Shown here in pieces: positions 1 through 4,665 of a DNA stretch of 5,093 nucleotides. The first letter of the stretch is position 1. Each line of letters opens with the position of its first letter. Under the pieces are notes generated by a model. That model searched no databases. It was not told the origin of the DNA and saw nothing but the letters and a program-made list of their open reading frames with translations. The stretch lies in NCBI GenBank assembly GCA_026713285.1, contig JAPOOT010000450.1, positions 1 to 5,093 on the forward strand, in the 5' to 3' direction. A program made the translations under genes and the position numbers. Origin of the DNA: Gemmatimonadota bacterium (GTDB lineage Bacteria > JAAXHH01).

Positions 1-556
1 CATCCTGAGCTGGCTGGCCTGCCACTGGATCGACGCGATCCGGTACATTACCCGGAACGAAGTAGCGGCAGTGTCCGCCATGGTCGATACATTGAACGGA
101 CAGGCCATCGACGTCGAGGACACGGCCGGGATGGTTATGCGTCTGGACGGCGGCGCGATCGCCACGCTTCACGCGGGATACCTCCTGCCGATCAGCACAG
201 CCGGATACCTGTCTGGCAGCTACGACACCTACCTGAGTTTCAGGGGTATCGAGGGCAACGTAACCTGGTATCCCACAGAGGAGGATCGACCGGTCGTCGT
301 CGAGAGTACTTCGGATGCCTGGAAAACGACCCCCCGCCGGGAGTTCAAGTACGTCATCGCGGAGACCGGCGCTTACGGCGGCCAGTACGGACAGGATTTC
401 GTCGGCCGGTTCATTTCGTCGGCCACAGGGGGAGATCCCCCGTCCGATGATGGGCAGAACGCCCTGCGCGTACTGCGGATCATAGAAGCCGCTTACCGGT
501 CCAGCGAAACAGGACGCACGGTTTCCCTGGATCAGGACCGGTCCGGGGAGGATTAG
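1..556 (+). CDS. Gfo/Idh/MocA family oxidoreductase, C-terminal part (5' end outside window)
   Basis: The reading frame is open from base 2 to the TAG at 554-556, giving 184 visible residues. An internal GTG at base 71 could look like a start, but the codons before it continue a family motif, so the gene begins upstream of the window. The visible part opens with LACHWIDAIRYIT (about bases 14-52), which matches the conserved His-x-x-Asp segment following the Rossmann domain in Gfo/Idh/MocA dehydrogenases; here the His codon is at 23-25 and the Asp at 32-34. A beta-rich substrate-binding domain follows (AGMVMRLDGGAIATLHAGYL), and the end has the family-typical LRVLRIIEAAYRSSETGRTVSL. Known members are NAD(P)-dependent sugar, inositol or related dehydrogenases of the cytoplasm. 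The NAD-binding domain is missing from the window, so the substrate cannot be inferred. It lies 6 bp upstream of an SDR gene and is probably co-transcribed with it. Confidence 0.88.
   Translation, partial: ILSWLACHWIDAIRYITRNEVAAVSAMVDTLNGQAIDVEDTAGMVMRLDGGAIATLHAGYLLPISTAGYLSGSYDTYLSFRGIEGNVTWYPTEEDRPVVVESTSDAWKTTPRREFKYVIAETGAYGGQYGQDFVGRFISSATGGDPPSDDGQNALRVLRIIEAAYRSSETGRTVSLDQDRSGED
545..552 (+). promoter_or_regulatory. Ribosome binding site of the SDR gene, inside the upstream gene
   Basis: GGGGAGGA lies within the last codons of the oxidoreductase gene and ends 10 nt before the ATG at 563. It supports ATG 563 over the in-frame ATG at 572 and fits translational coupling of the two genes. 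Confidence 0.6.
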
Positions 557-562
557 GCGCCC

Positions 563-1390
563 ATGGATTCAATGCGTGGCAAGATCGTGGTGGTTACCGG
601 CGCATCGACCGGTATCGGGCAGGCGGCGGCCGAGGCCTTTGCCCGCGAAGGCGCCACGGTCGTCCTTGCGGCCCGTTCCGAAGGGAGGCTGGTCCGGATC
701 GCCGCGGATATAGAGCATGCCGGTGGGCGGGCGGTTCCCATGGCCGTGGACGTCACGGATCGGACCGCCGTGTTCGAAAAGATGAAAGAGGTCGCGGAAT
801 CCCTGGGAAGTATAGACGTGCTGGTCAATAATGCGGGAATCGGCCTGCTGAGCCCGGTGGTTGGTATGGATCCGGAGGAACTGAAACGAATCTTCGAGGT
901 GAATTTCTTCGGCCTGATCTGGTGCACGCAGGCGGCGCTGCCCTACATGATCAGGCAGAAACGCGGCAGGATCGTCAACATCTCATCCGTCGCGGGCAAG
1001 CGGGCGCTGCCCCACATATCCGCCTACTGTGCCAGTAAATTCGCCGTGCAGGCTTTCTCGGACAGCCTGCGAATGGAAACGGCCGAACATGGGATCACCG
1101 TAACGGTCTTGTGCCCGCCCCGGGTCGACACGACCTTCCACGACACGCCCCTGATGAGACAGAAGGGACAGCGGATGAGCGCTCCTTCGATCTCCGCCGA
1201 ATATGTGGCGGCGGAGATCGTACGTGGTACCCGCAAGGGAAGCCGGGAAGTCGTGGTTTCCTTCTACGGCAAGTTCTTCGTCTTCTTCCACTGGCTTTCG
1301 CCCCGCCTGCTGGACTTCATCATGAAACGTCTCTGGATGCGGCTTGCCATGAAAAAGACCAAAAAGGCGGGTACGGAAGACCAGGAATGA
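563..1390 (+). CDS. Short-chain dehydrogenase/reductase (classical SDR)
   Basis: The 275-residue protein has every hallmark of a classical SDR: the dinucleotide-binding TGASTGIG at residues 12-19, NNAG at 89-92, the active-site Asn114 in VNFFG, catalytic Ser142 in ISSVAG, and YCASK with Tyr155 and Lys159. Arg38 just after the second beta strand (AARSE) suggests a preference for NADPH, by family knowledge. After the core, the usual CPG segment reads CPPRVDT (184-190). The tail from about 234 is hydrophobic and aromatic (FYGKFFVFFHWLSPRLLDF), then strongly basic (MKKTKK). This makes it longer than the typical 250-residue member and may aid membrane association. It catalyses NAD(P)(H)-dependent oxidation or reduction of an alcohol/carbonyl, but the substrate is unknown. 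It follows the Gfo/Idh/MocA gene by 6 bp and so likely shares its transcript. It converges with the next gene, with 12 bp between stop codons. Confidence 0.93.
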   Translation: MDSMRGKIVVVTGASTGIGQAAAEAFAREGATVVLAARSEGRLVRIAADIEHAGGRAVPMAVDVTDRTAVFEKMKEVAESLGSIDVLVNNAGIGLLSPVVGMDPEELKRIFEVNFFGLIWCTQAALPYMIRQKRGRIVNISSVAGKRALPHISAYCASKFAVQAFSDSLRMETAEHGITVTVLCPPRVDTTFHDTPLMRQKGQRMSAPSISAEYVAAEIVRGTRKGSREVVVSFYGKFFVFFHWLSPRLLDFIMKRLWMRLAMKKTKKAGTEDQE

Positions 1391-1402
1391 AGCCCTTTCC
1401 GG

Positions 1403-2824
1403 CTACCCGTTCACCGATTTTGATATCTCCGCGACTGCGCCGAGGATCTTGTCCACCTCGGCCGCCGTGACCATGATGTGCATCGAGGCGCGGTTGGCGT
1501 CCCAGTTTACCGCCATGTGGGTCACGCTGCGGATGTAGATATTGTAATCTTCCCACAGTTTCGTATTCAGGTCCCGCGTGGGCACGCCCTTGATCCGGAA
1601 GGGAACCAGTCCCGCGTGCAGCCTCGGATCCTCGGAAGCGAATACCTCGACCCCGTCGATATTGCGGAGACCGTTGGCCAGTTTGGTGGCCAGGTAGCGT
1701 ATACGGGCCTCGATCCCCTCGGGGGTCAGGTGGTTGTGGAAATCGAGCGCCGCGTTTACGGACACCCATTTCGGATAACTGCTCGAACCCCGGCGCGTAT
1801 ACTGACGGGCCGAACTCATCCGCTCGAGCCAGCGCTCGTCCGTGGAGAGATCATTTCCGTACATGTCCTTGCCTGCGTATGGCGTGGTCGAGATGACCGG
1901 CTCGATCCGGTCGAACATGTCCTCTTTAACATAGAAGAAGCCGGACTGCATGGAGGCCAGCATCCACTTGTGCGACGGACCGGCGTACATGTCGCATCCC
2001 AGGTCGTGCATGTCGAGCTTGACCATGCCCGGGGGCTGGGCGCCGTCGACCAGCGTGATGACTCCCCTGGACCTGGCCATCTCGCAGATCTCCTTGACCG
2101 GCATGAACAACCCGTCCGTGTAATTCGTGTGGCAGAAGCTGAGCAATTTGGTCTTCGGCGTGATCGCGGCTTCGAAGGCCTTCAGAAGCTCGTCCGGAGA
2201 GTCCGGCGGATGAAGCTTCGGGTCCGACAGGTCGATGACCCCAACGTTCAGCTTGTCCCGGTGCGCGCGGTTCAGCACGGGATTGGTTCCCGCGCCGTGG
2301 TCGTGGTTGGTGTACAGAATCTCGTCGCCGGGTTCGAGGACCGGGCCGAAAGTGCCCGTGATCATCCCGTCCGTCGTGTTGTTCGCCAGGGCGAGTTCAT
2401 TGGGATTGCATCCCACGTATTTGGCGAACTTGGCATAAAGTGCGTCGGAGAATTCCTCGGTATAGAAATCCCTTCTGAAACTCACGTAATCGTTGTTTAT
2501 GCGGTTCAGCGCGTCGATCTGCGCCATGTGAACGCTACGCGGAGATGGCCCCCGGGTCCCGGTGTTCATGTACGCGATATCGGGCCGGATCAGGAACTGC
2601 TTGGTCACCAGTTTCCAGAATTTCTCGTCATCCGGTGCGGCGGCAGCGCCCATGTCGTTCATGGCTTCCGCGCCATGGGCCGGCTTCGTACCCAGCGAAA
2701 GAAGGGCGGAACCTGCCAGCGCACCGCCGAGAAAGCGTCCCAGAAAACCTCTGCGGCTTAGTGCCGCCAGTTCCTTGGGATTTTCGAATCTTGGATCGAA
2801 GTTGAGATCGGGCGAGGAGTACAT
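1403..2824 (-). CDS. Tat-exported class V aminotransferase-fold PLP enzyme (isopenicillin N epimerase / selenocysteine lyase-like)
   Basis: The 473-residue protein belongs to fold-type I PLP enzymes of the class V aminotransferase (CsdA/isopenicillin N epimerase) group. Visible marks are NTGTRG (87-92), NNTTDG near 148-153 for phosphate binding, VDGAQ with Asp260 expected to contact the pyridine nitrogen, and SHKW with Lys286 as the likely Schiff-base lysine. RRGSSSYPKWVSVNAALDF (344-362) corresponds to the family GTRD-type segment. The N terminus carries a twin-arginine signal: SRRGFL at 23-28, a hydrophobic stretch from about 31 to 46, and a possible signal peptidase site near PAHG-AEA (48-54). 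The mature enzyme should thus be periplasmic or extracytoplasmic. Start ATG 2824 is supported by GGAGG 7 nt upstream, and using a later Met would delete the signal. No Cys is seen where cysteine desulfurases carry their catalytic Cys loop, so desulfurase activity is doubtful. The reaction (epimerase, lyase or transaminase) cannot be fixed from sequence. Confidence 0.9.
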   Translation of the reverse strand: MYSSPDLNFDPRFENPKELAALSRRGFLGRFLGGALAGSALLSLGTKPAHGAEAMNDMGAAAAPDDEKFWKLVTKQFLIRPDIAYMNTGTRGPSPRSVHMAQIDALNRINNDYVSFRRDFYTEEFSDALYAKFAKYVGCNPNELALANNTTDGMITGTFGPVLEPGDEILYTNHDHGAGTNPVLNRAHRDKLNVGVIDLSDPKLHPPDSPDELLKAFEAAITPKTKLLSFCHTNYTDGLFMPVKEICEMARSRGVITLVDGAQPPGMVKLDMHDLGCDMYAGPSHKWMLASMQSGFFYVKEDMFDRIEPVISTTPYAGKDMYGNDLSTDERWLERMSSARQYTRRGSSSYPKWVSVNAALDFHNHLTPEGIEARIRYLATKLANGLRNIDGVEVFASEDPRLHAGLVPFRIKGVPTRDLNTKLWEDYNIYIRSVTHMAVNWDANRASMHIMVTAAEVDKILGAVAEISKSVNG

Positions 2825-2831
2825 GGGAGTA

Positions 2832-2836
2832 CCTCC
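2832..2836 (-). promoter_or_regulatory. Ribosome binding site of the Tat-exported PLP enzyme
   Basis: On the minus strand GGAGG sits 7 nt before the ATG at 2824 and fixes this start, which includes the Tat signal. The same bases can form a short hairpin, GGAG-GTA-CTCC (2826-2836), so the site may be partly occluded. Confidence 0.7.
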
Positions 2837-2935
2837 GGTTCGGCAGCCTGTCGACGGGCAAGTGTACCACGGCGCAGGTCGTGTGACCGCATCCGGTCGA
2901 AGTGGCTGTGATGCGATGGGGAATGGTTACTTGAA

Positions 2936-2964
2936 AATATGTGCAATCGGGCGATTTGGGTCAA
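2936..2964 (-). promoter_or_regulatory. Candidate sigma70-type promoter for the PLP enzyme gene
   Basis: Read on the minus strand, TTGACC (2964-2959, five of six to the -35 consensus) is followed after 17 bp by CATATT (2941-2936, four of six to the -10 consensus). Transcription would start near 2929, giving a leader of about 105 nt before the ATG at 2824. An inverted repeat AATCG-GG-CGATT (2945-2956) lies in the spacer and could be an operator. The assignment is by pattern only. Confidence 0.4.
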
Positions 2965-2995
2965 CCTGTATTTAGTCGGATGCCCAAGAATTTAC

Positions 2996-3023
2996 TTGAC
3001 AAACCACCCCTTTTCCGTATATT
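2996..3023 (+). promoter_or_regulatory. Sigma70-type promoter of the cold-shock gene
   Basis: A perfect -35 TTGACA (2996-3001), a 16-bp spacer and TATATT (3018-3023, five of six to consensus) form the strongest promoter match in the window. It points at the cold-shock gene. Predicted transcription start is near 3030, about 142 nt upstream of the ATG. The surrounding sequence is locally AT-rich, unlike the neighbouring genes. Confidence 0.75.
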
Positions 3024-3029
3024 TGCAAC

Positions 3030-3171
3030 GAAGGTCCATATCTCTTCAATCTCTCCCCAGACAATCCATGCGCAACCGCGACCCAGAGTATCTCGCCGAC
3101 TTTGTCGGTGCCTTGTATTCATTTGGATCGTCAGGGAAACCATTTCTTCCTAGAAGGGTAGGAGTGTCAGT
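3030..3171 (+). promoter_or_regulatory. Long 5' leader of the cold-shock mRNA with two hairpins
   Basis: If the promoter above is correct, the transcript has an untranslated leader of about 142 nt. This is close to the long leaders known for enterobacterial cold-shock mRNAs, whose folding responds to temperature. Two stems are visible. CGCCGAC-TTT-GTCGGTG (3094-3110) is a 7-bp stem with one G-U pair. TCCTA-GAAGGG-TAGGA (3148-3163), extendable by a T-G pair at 3147/3164, encloses the Shine-Dalgarno AGGAG (3160-3164). The stems are seen directly; a thermosensing role is inference. I cannot identify a sequence matching the E. coli cold box. Confidence 0.55.
3160..3164 (+). promoter_or_regulatory. 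Ribosome binding site of the cold-shock gene, inside a hairpin
   Basis: AGGAG lies 7 nt before the ATG at 3172 and decides this start. It is complementary to upstream bases 3147-3152, so it can be masked. GAAGGG in the hairpin loop (3153-3158) is a second, more distant purine-rich site. Confidence 0.75.
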
Positions 3172-3378
3172 ATGGAACGCGGCACGGTAAAGTGGTTTAA
3201 CGAACGTAAGGGGTTCGGATTCATCGCGCGCGACGACGGTGACGACGTGTTCGTCCACTACTCGGCGATTGTCGCTCAGGGATTCAAGACACTGAACGAA
3301 GGCGATGAAGTCACCTTCGAGATCACGGAAGGTCCCAAGGGACTCCAGGCCGCAAATGTAACCAAGGTGTCCAGTTAG
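3172..3378 (+). CDS. csp: Cold-shock protein (CspA family, single CSD)
   Basis: At 68 residues this is a full-length single cold-shock domain protein. It begins MERGTVKWFN, carries RNP1 as KGFGFI (13-18) and RNP2 as VFVHYS (26-31; Tyr30 replaces the more common Phe), and ends QAANVTKV, as is usual for the family. Trp8, Phe15, Phe17, Phe27 and His29 form the expected nucleic-acid-binding face. Such proteins bind single-stranded RNA and DNA in the cytoplasm and melt mRNA secondary structure, often but not always on cold shock; which paralogue this is cannot be told. It has its own promoter and terminator and appears monocistronic. The long leader with a masked ribosome binding site suggests post-transcriptional control. 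The DDGDD acidic turn (21-25) is a little more acidic than in the E. coli proteins. Confidence 0.97.
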   Translation: MERGTVKWFNERKGFGFIARDDGDDVFVHYSAIVAQGFKTLNEGDEVTFEITEGPKGLQAANVTKVSS

Positions 3379-3388
3379 AGGACACCTT
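3364..3388 (+). other. Stem-loop enclosing the cold-shock stop codon
   Basis: AAGGTGTCC (3364-3372) and GGACACCTT (3380-3388) form a perfect 9-bp stem with a 7-nt loop that contains the TAG stop codon (3376-3378). No T run follows, so it is not a standard intrinsic terminator. It may protect the mRNA 3' end, slow the ribosome, or bind a protein. Confidence 0.7.
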
Positions 3389-3409
3389 CCATAGTGCAGA
3401 ACAGATCAG

Positions 3410-3454
3410 ATAGCCCGTGGGCCGATTGACACCGTCTCACGGGCTATTTTGTAT
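3410..3454 (+). terminator. Rho-independent terminator of the cold-shock gene
   Basis: TAGCCCGTG (3411-3419) pairs perfectly with CACGGGCTA (3438-3446), with a further A-T pair at 3410/3447. The loop is 18 nt, and an interrupted T run (TTTTGTATT) follows from 3447. It begins 32 nt after the cold-shock stop codon. The large loop is slightly unusual, but the GC-rich stem and T tract support termination. Confidence 0.82.
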
Positions 3455-3585
3455 TAAATACCGCGAACGCAGACATCGGAATCCCGCCTGCGCAGGCATC
3501 AGCGGCCGCTCACGGTCCGCACTCAGGTCCGCCCGCGGCAGGCATTCGGATCCCGCCCGAATGCCGAGGGAGAAGGAGTCCATCA
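3455..3585. repeat. Intergenic repeat-rich stretch (REP-like candidate)
   Basis: No gene is seen here. The stretch holds a 12-bp palindrome GCCTGCGCAGGC (3486-3497) and a perfect 9-bp stem, GGCATTCGG (3541-3549) with CCGAATGCC (3557-3565) and a 7-nt loop. Direct repeats include GCAGGCAT (3492-3499 and 3538-3545), CGGA(A)TCCCGCC (3477-3488 and 3547-3557) and GGTCCGC (3514-3520 and 3526-3532). The CGGAATCCCGCCTGCGCAGGC segment resembles the short palindromic repeats (REP-type) dispersed between genes in many GC-rich bacteria. Whether it is dispersed here needs the genome. I found no convincing promoter for the following peptidase gene. Confidence 0.5.
3573..3578 (+). promoter_or_regulatory. Ribosome binding site of the P1 peptidase
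   Basis: AAGGAG ends 7 nt before the ATG at 3586. It starts 7 nt after the 3541-3565 stem, so an mRNA hairpin would sit immediately upstream of the ribosome site. Confidence 0.75.
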
Positions 3586-4488
3586 ATGCCCGGCGAAAAC
3601 ACGCCTTTTCCGTTGACCGGTTTCTCTACACCCCGCTTCGAGTTCGACTTCCCCCGCCTCAGCATTGGTATTGCCGAATACGCCGAAGGCCCAACGGGAT
3701 GTACGGTATTCCTATTCGACCAGGGCGCCGTCACCGCCGTCGACATACGGGGAGGCATGCCCGGTGTCGTCGAATCCGAGTACCGGTTCCACCACGCCAT
3801 TTGTTTCGCTGGCGGGTCGTTGCACGGACTTGAAGCTGTTTCCGGCGTGCGGTCCGTCCTGACTGCCAAAGAAACCCCAGGTAATCCACCGCCGCTGCCC
3901 CTTGTCGCCGGCGCGATCATTTTCGACTGGTTTAAACGAAAGGGCTTCATCTACCCGGACAAGGCGCTCGGCGCGGCCGCTGCGGAAGCGGCGTCCAAGG
4001 GTCGTTTCTACAATGGCCGTCGCGGCGCGGGACGCTGGGCGGGCGTGGGACAGGGCGGCGCATACAGGGAGATCGGACCGACGAAGATCGCCGTTTTCAC
4101 CGTGGTGAACGCCCTGGGCGATATCGTCGATCGCGAAGGCCGGGTGCGTACACGGAATCACATCCATCCTCGTGAAAAAATCGAGGCCCGTCTCGCCAGG
4201 GGAGGGAGATCATCAGCCGACCAGGTGGGACAACACACTACCCTGACGCTCGTCGTGACCAACCAGAAGTGGGAACACGGCGAACTAAGCCAGATCGGAA
4301 GACAGGTACACGCCTCCATGGCCCGCGCGATCCAACCCTTCCATACGATGCGGGACGGGGACGTACTCTTTACGGCTACGACCGGCGAAGTGGAGAACAA
4401 GCGACTCAAGAGTTCGATGGACTTCGGTGTGATCGCATCGGAACTGGCGTGGGATGCCGTGCTGAACAGCCTGGGGGAAGAGGACTGA
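3586..4488 (+). CDS. P1 family (S58, DmpA/NylC-like) self-processing peptidase/amidase
   Basis: The 300-residue protein matches the P1/S58 group of N-terminal-nucleophile-like hydrolases, which includes the aminopeptidase DmpA, beta-aminopeptidase BapA and nylon oligomer hydrolase NylC. Family marks in order are GIAEYAEGPTGCTVFLF (28-44), AVDIRGGMPG (51-60), the glycine-rich FAGGSLHGLEAVSGV (74-88), FYNGRRGAGRWAGVGQGG near 141-158, and QHTTLTLVVTN at 216-226. In known relatives the proenzyme cleaves itself just before a Ser or Thr that becomes the catalytic N-terminal residue. By position, Thr218 is the best candidate here, preceded by His217, where relatives commonly have Asn or Gly. Mature alpha and beta chains would be about 217 and 83 residues. 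No signal peptide is seen, so it is probably cytoplasmic. Substrates in the family range from peptides with N-terminal D- or beta-amino acids to amide oligomers; this one's is unknown. The gene appears to stand alone. Confidence 0.88.
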   Translation: MPGENTPFPLTGFSTPRFEFDFPRLSIGIAEYAEGPTGCTVFLFDQGAVTAVDIRGGMPGVVESEYRFHHAICFAGGSLHGLEAVSGVRSVLTAKETPGNPPPLPLVAGAIIFDWFKRKGFIYPDKALGAAAAEAASKGRFYNGRRGAGRWAGVGQGGAYREIGPTKIAVFTVVNALGDIVDREGRVRTRNHIHPREKIEARLARGGRSSADQVGQHTTLTLVVTNQKWEHGELSQIGRQVHASMARAIQPFHTMRDGDVLFTATTGEVENKRLKSSMDFGVIASELAWDAVLNSLGEED

Positions 4489-4535
4489 AGGGACTGTGGC
4501 GCCGGGATTTAAGATCAGGTCAAGCCGCGTCGAAG

Positions 4536-4655
4536 CGGACGCCGCTAACGCGGATCGAATCGGTACGGACGCCGTTGACAAGGCTCCAATCGATGCGGCC
4601 GCCGCTGACGCAGCTCGGTTCGGAACGGACGCCGTTGACGCGGCTCGAAATTGAC
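4536..4655. repeat. Four-copy 30-bp tandem repeat
   Basis: Four exactly 30-bp units run head to tail at 4536-4565, 4566-4595, 4596-4625 and 4626-4655. Each begins CGG(A/C)CGCCG(C/T)T and contains a (G/A)AC(G/A) core; there are no indels between units but several substitutions. The array fills most of the gap between the P1 peptidase and the converging metallohydrolase. Units 1 and 4 can form small GC-rich stems (for example GCCG-TTGACG-CGGC in unit 4), but no T tract follows, so a bidirectional terminator is not supported. Read in one plus-strand frame, the units encode a decapeptide repeat RTPLTR(I/L)xxx, although no start codon with a ribosome site opens that frame. Confidence 0.85.
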
Positions 4656-4665
4656 CACGCCTGGA

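Larger units (their letters stand above)
2825..3171. other. Divergent intergenic regulatory region (347 bp)
   Basis: This gene-free stretch separates the minus-strand PLP enzyme from the plus-strand cold-shock gene. It holds both start-proximal ribosome binding sites and back-to-back candidate promoters whose -35 boxes are 31 bp apart. The right third is the cold-shock leader. An 8-bp direct repeat TTACTTGA occurs at 2927-2934 and 2992-2999, the second copy running into the cold-shock -35 box. The left part holds overlapping small inverted repeats at 2877-2898. Short open frames here have no convincing ribosome binding site, and I call no gene. Confidence 0.75.

Noticed and set aside
71..556. 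GTG at 71 as the start of the first gene
   Set aside because: In-frame codons upstream encode the conserved HWIDAIRYIT motif, so this GTG is internal and the true start is outside the window.
1391..1404. Possible bidirectional terminator between the converging SDR and PLP-enzyme genes
   Set aside because: Only a 4-bp stem AGCC/GGCT with a 6-nt loop is visible, and no T tract follows on either strand.
1478..2761. Long plus-strand open frame (427 codons) opposite the PLP enzyme
   Set aside because: It is a GC-rich antisense shadow. The minus-strand frame has all PLP-enzyme motifs, a Tat signal and a good ribosome binding site, while the plus-strand translation is Arg/Val-rich with no recognisable motif.
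3068..3190. Open frame of 40 codons in the cold-shock leader, starting at ATG 3068 and overlapping the csp start
   Set aside because: No Shine-Dalgarno sequence lies before ATG 3068, and the frame overlaps the leader hairpins and the start of csp. The peptide shows no recognisable feature, so a leader peptide is possible but not supported.
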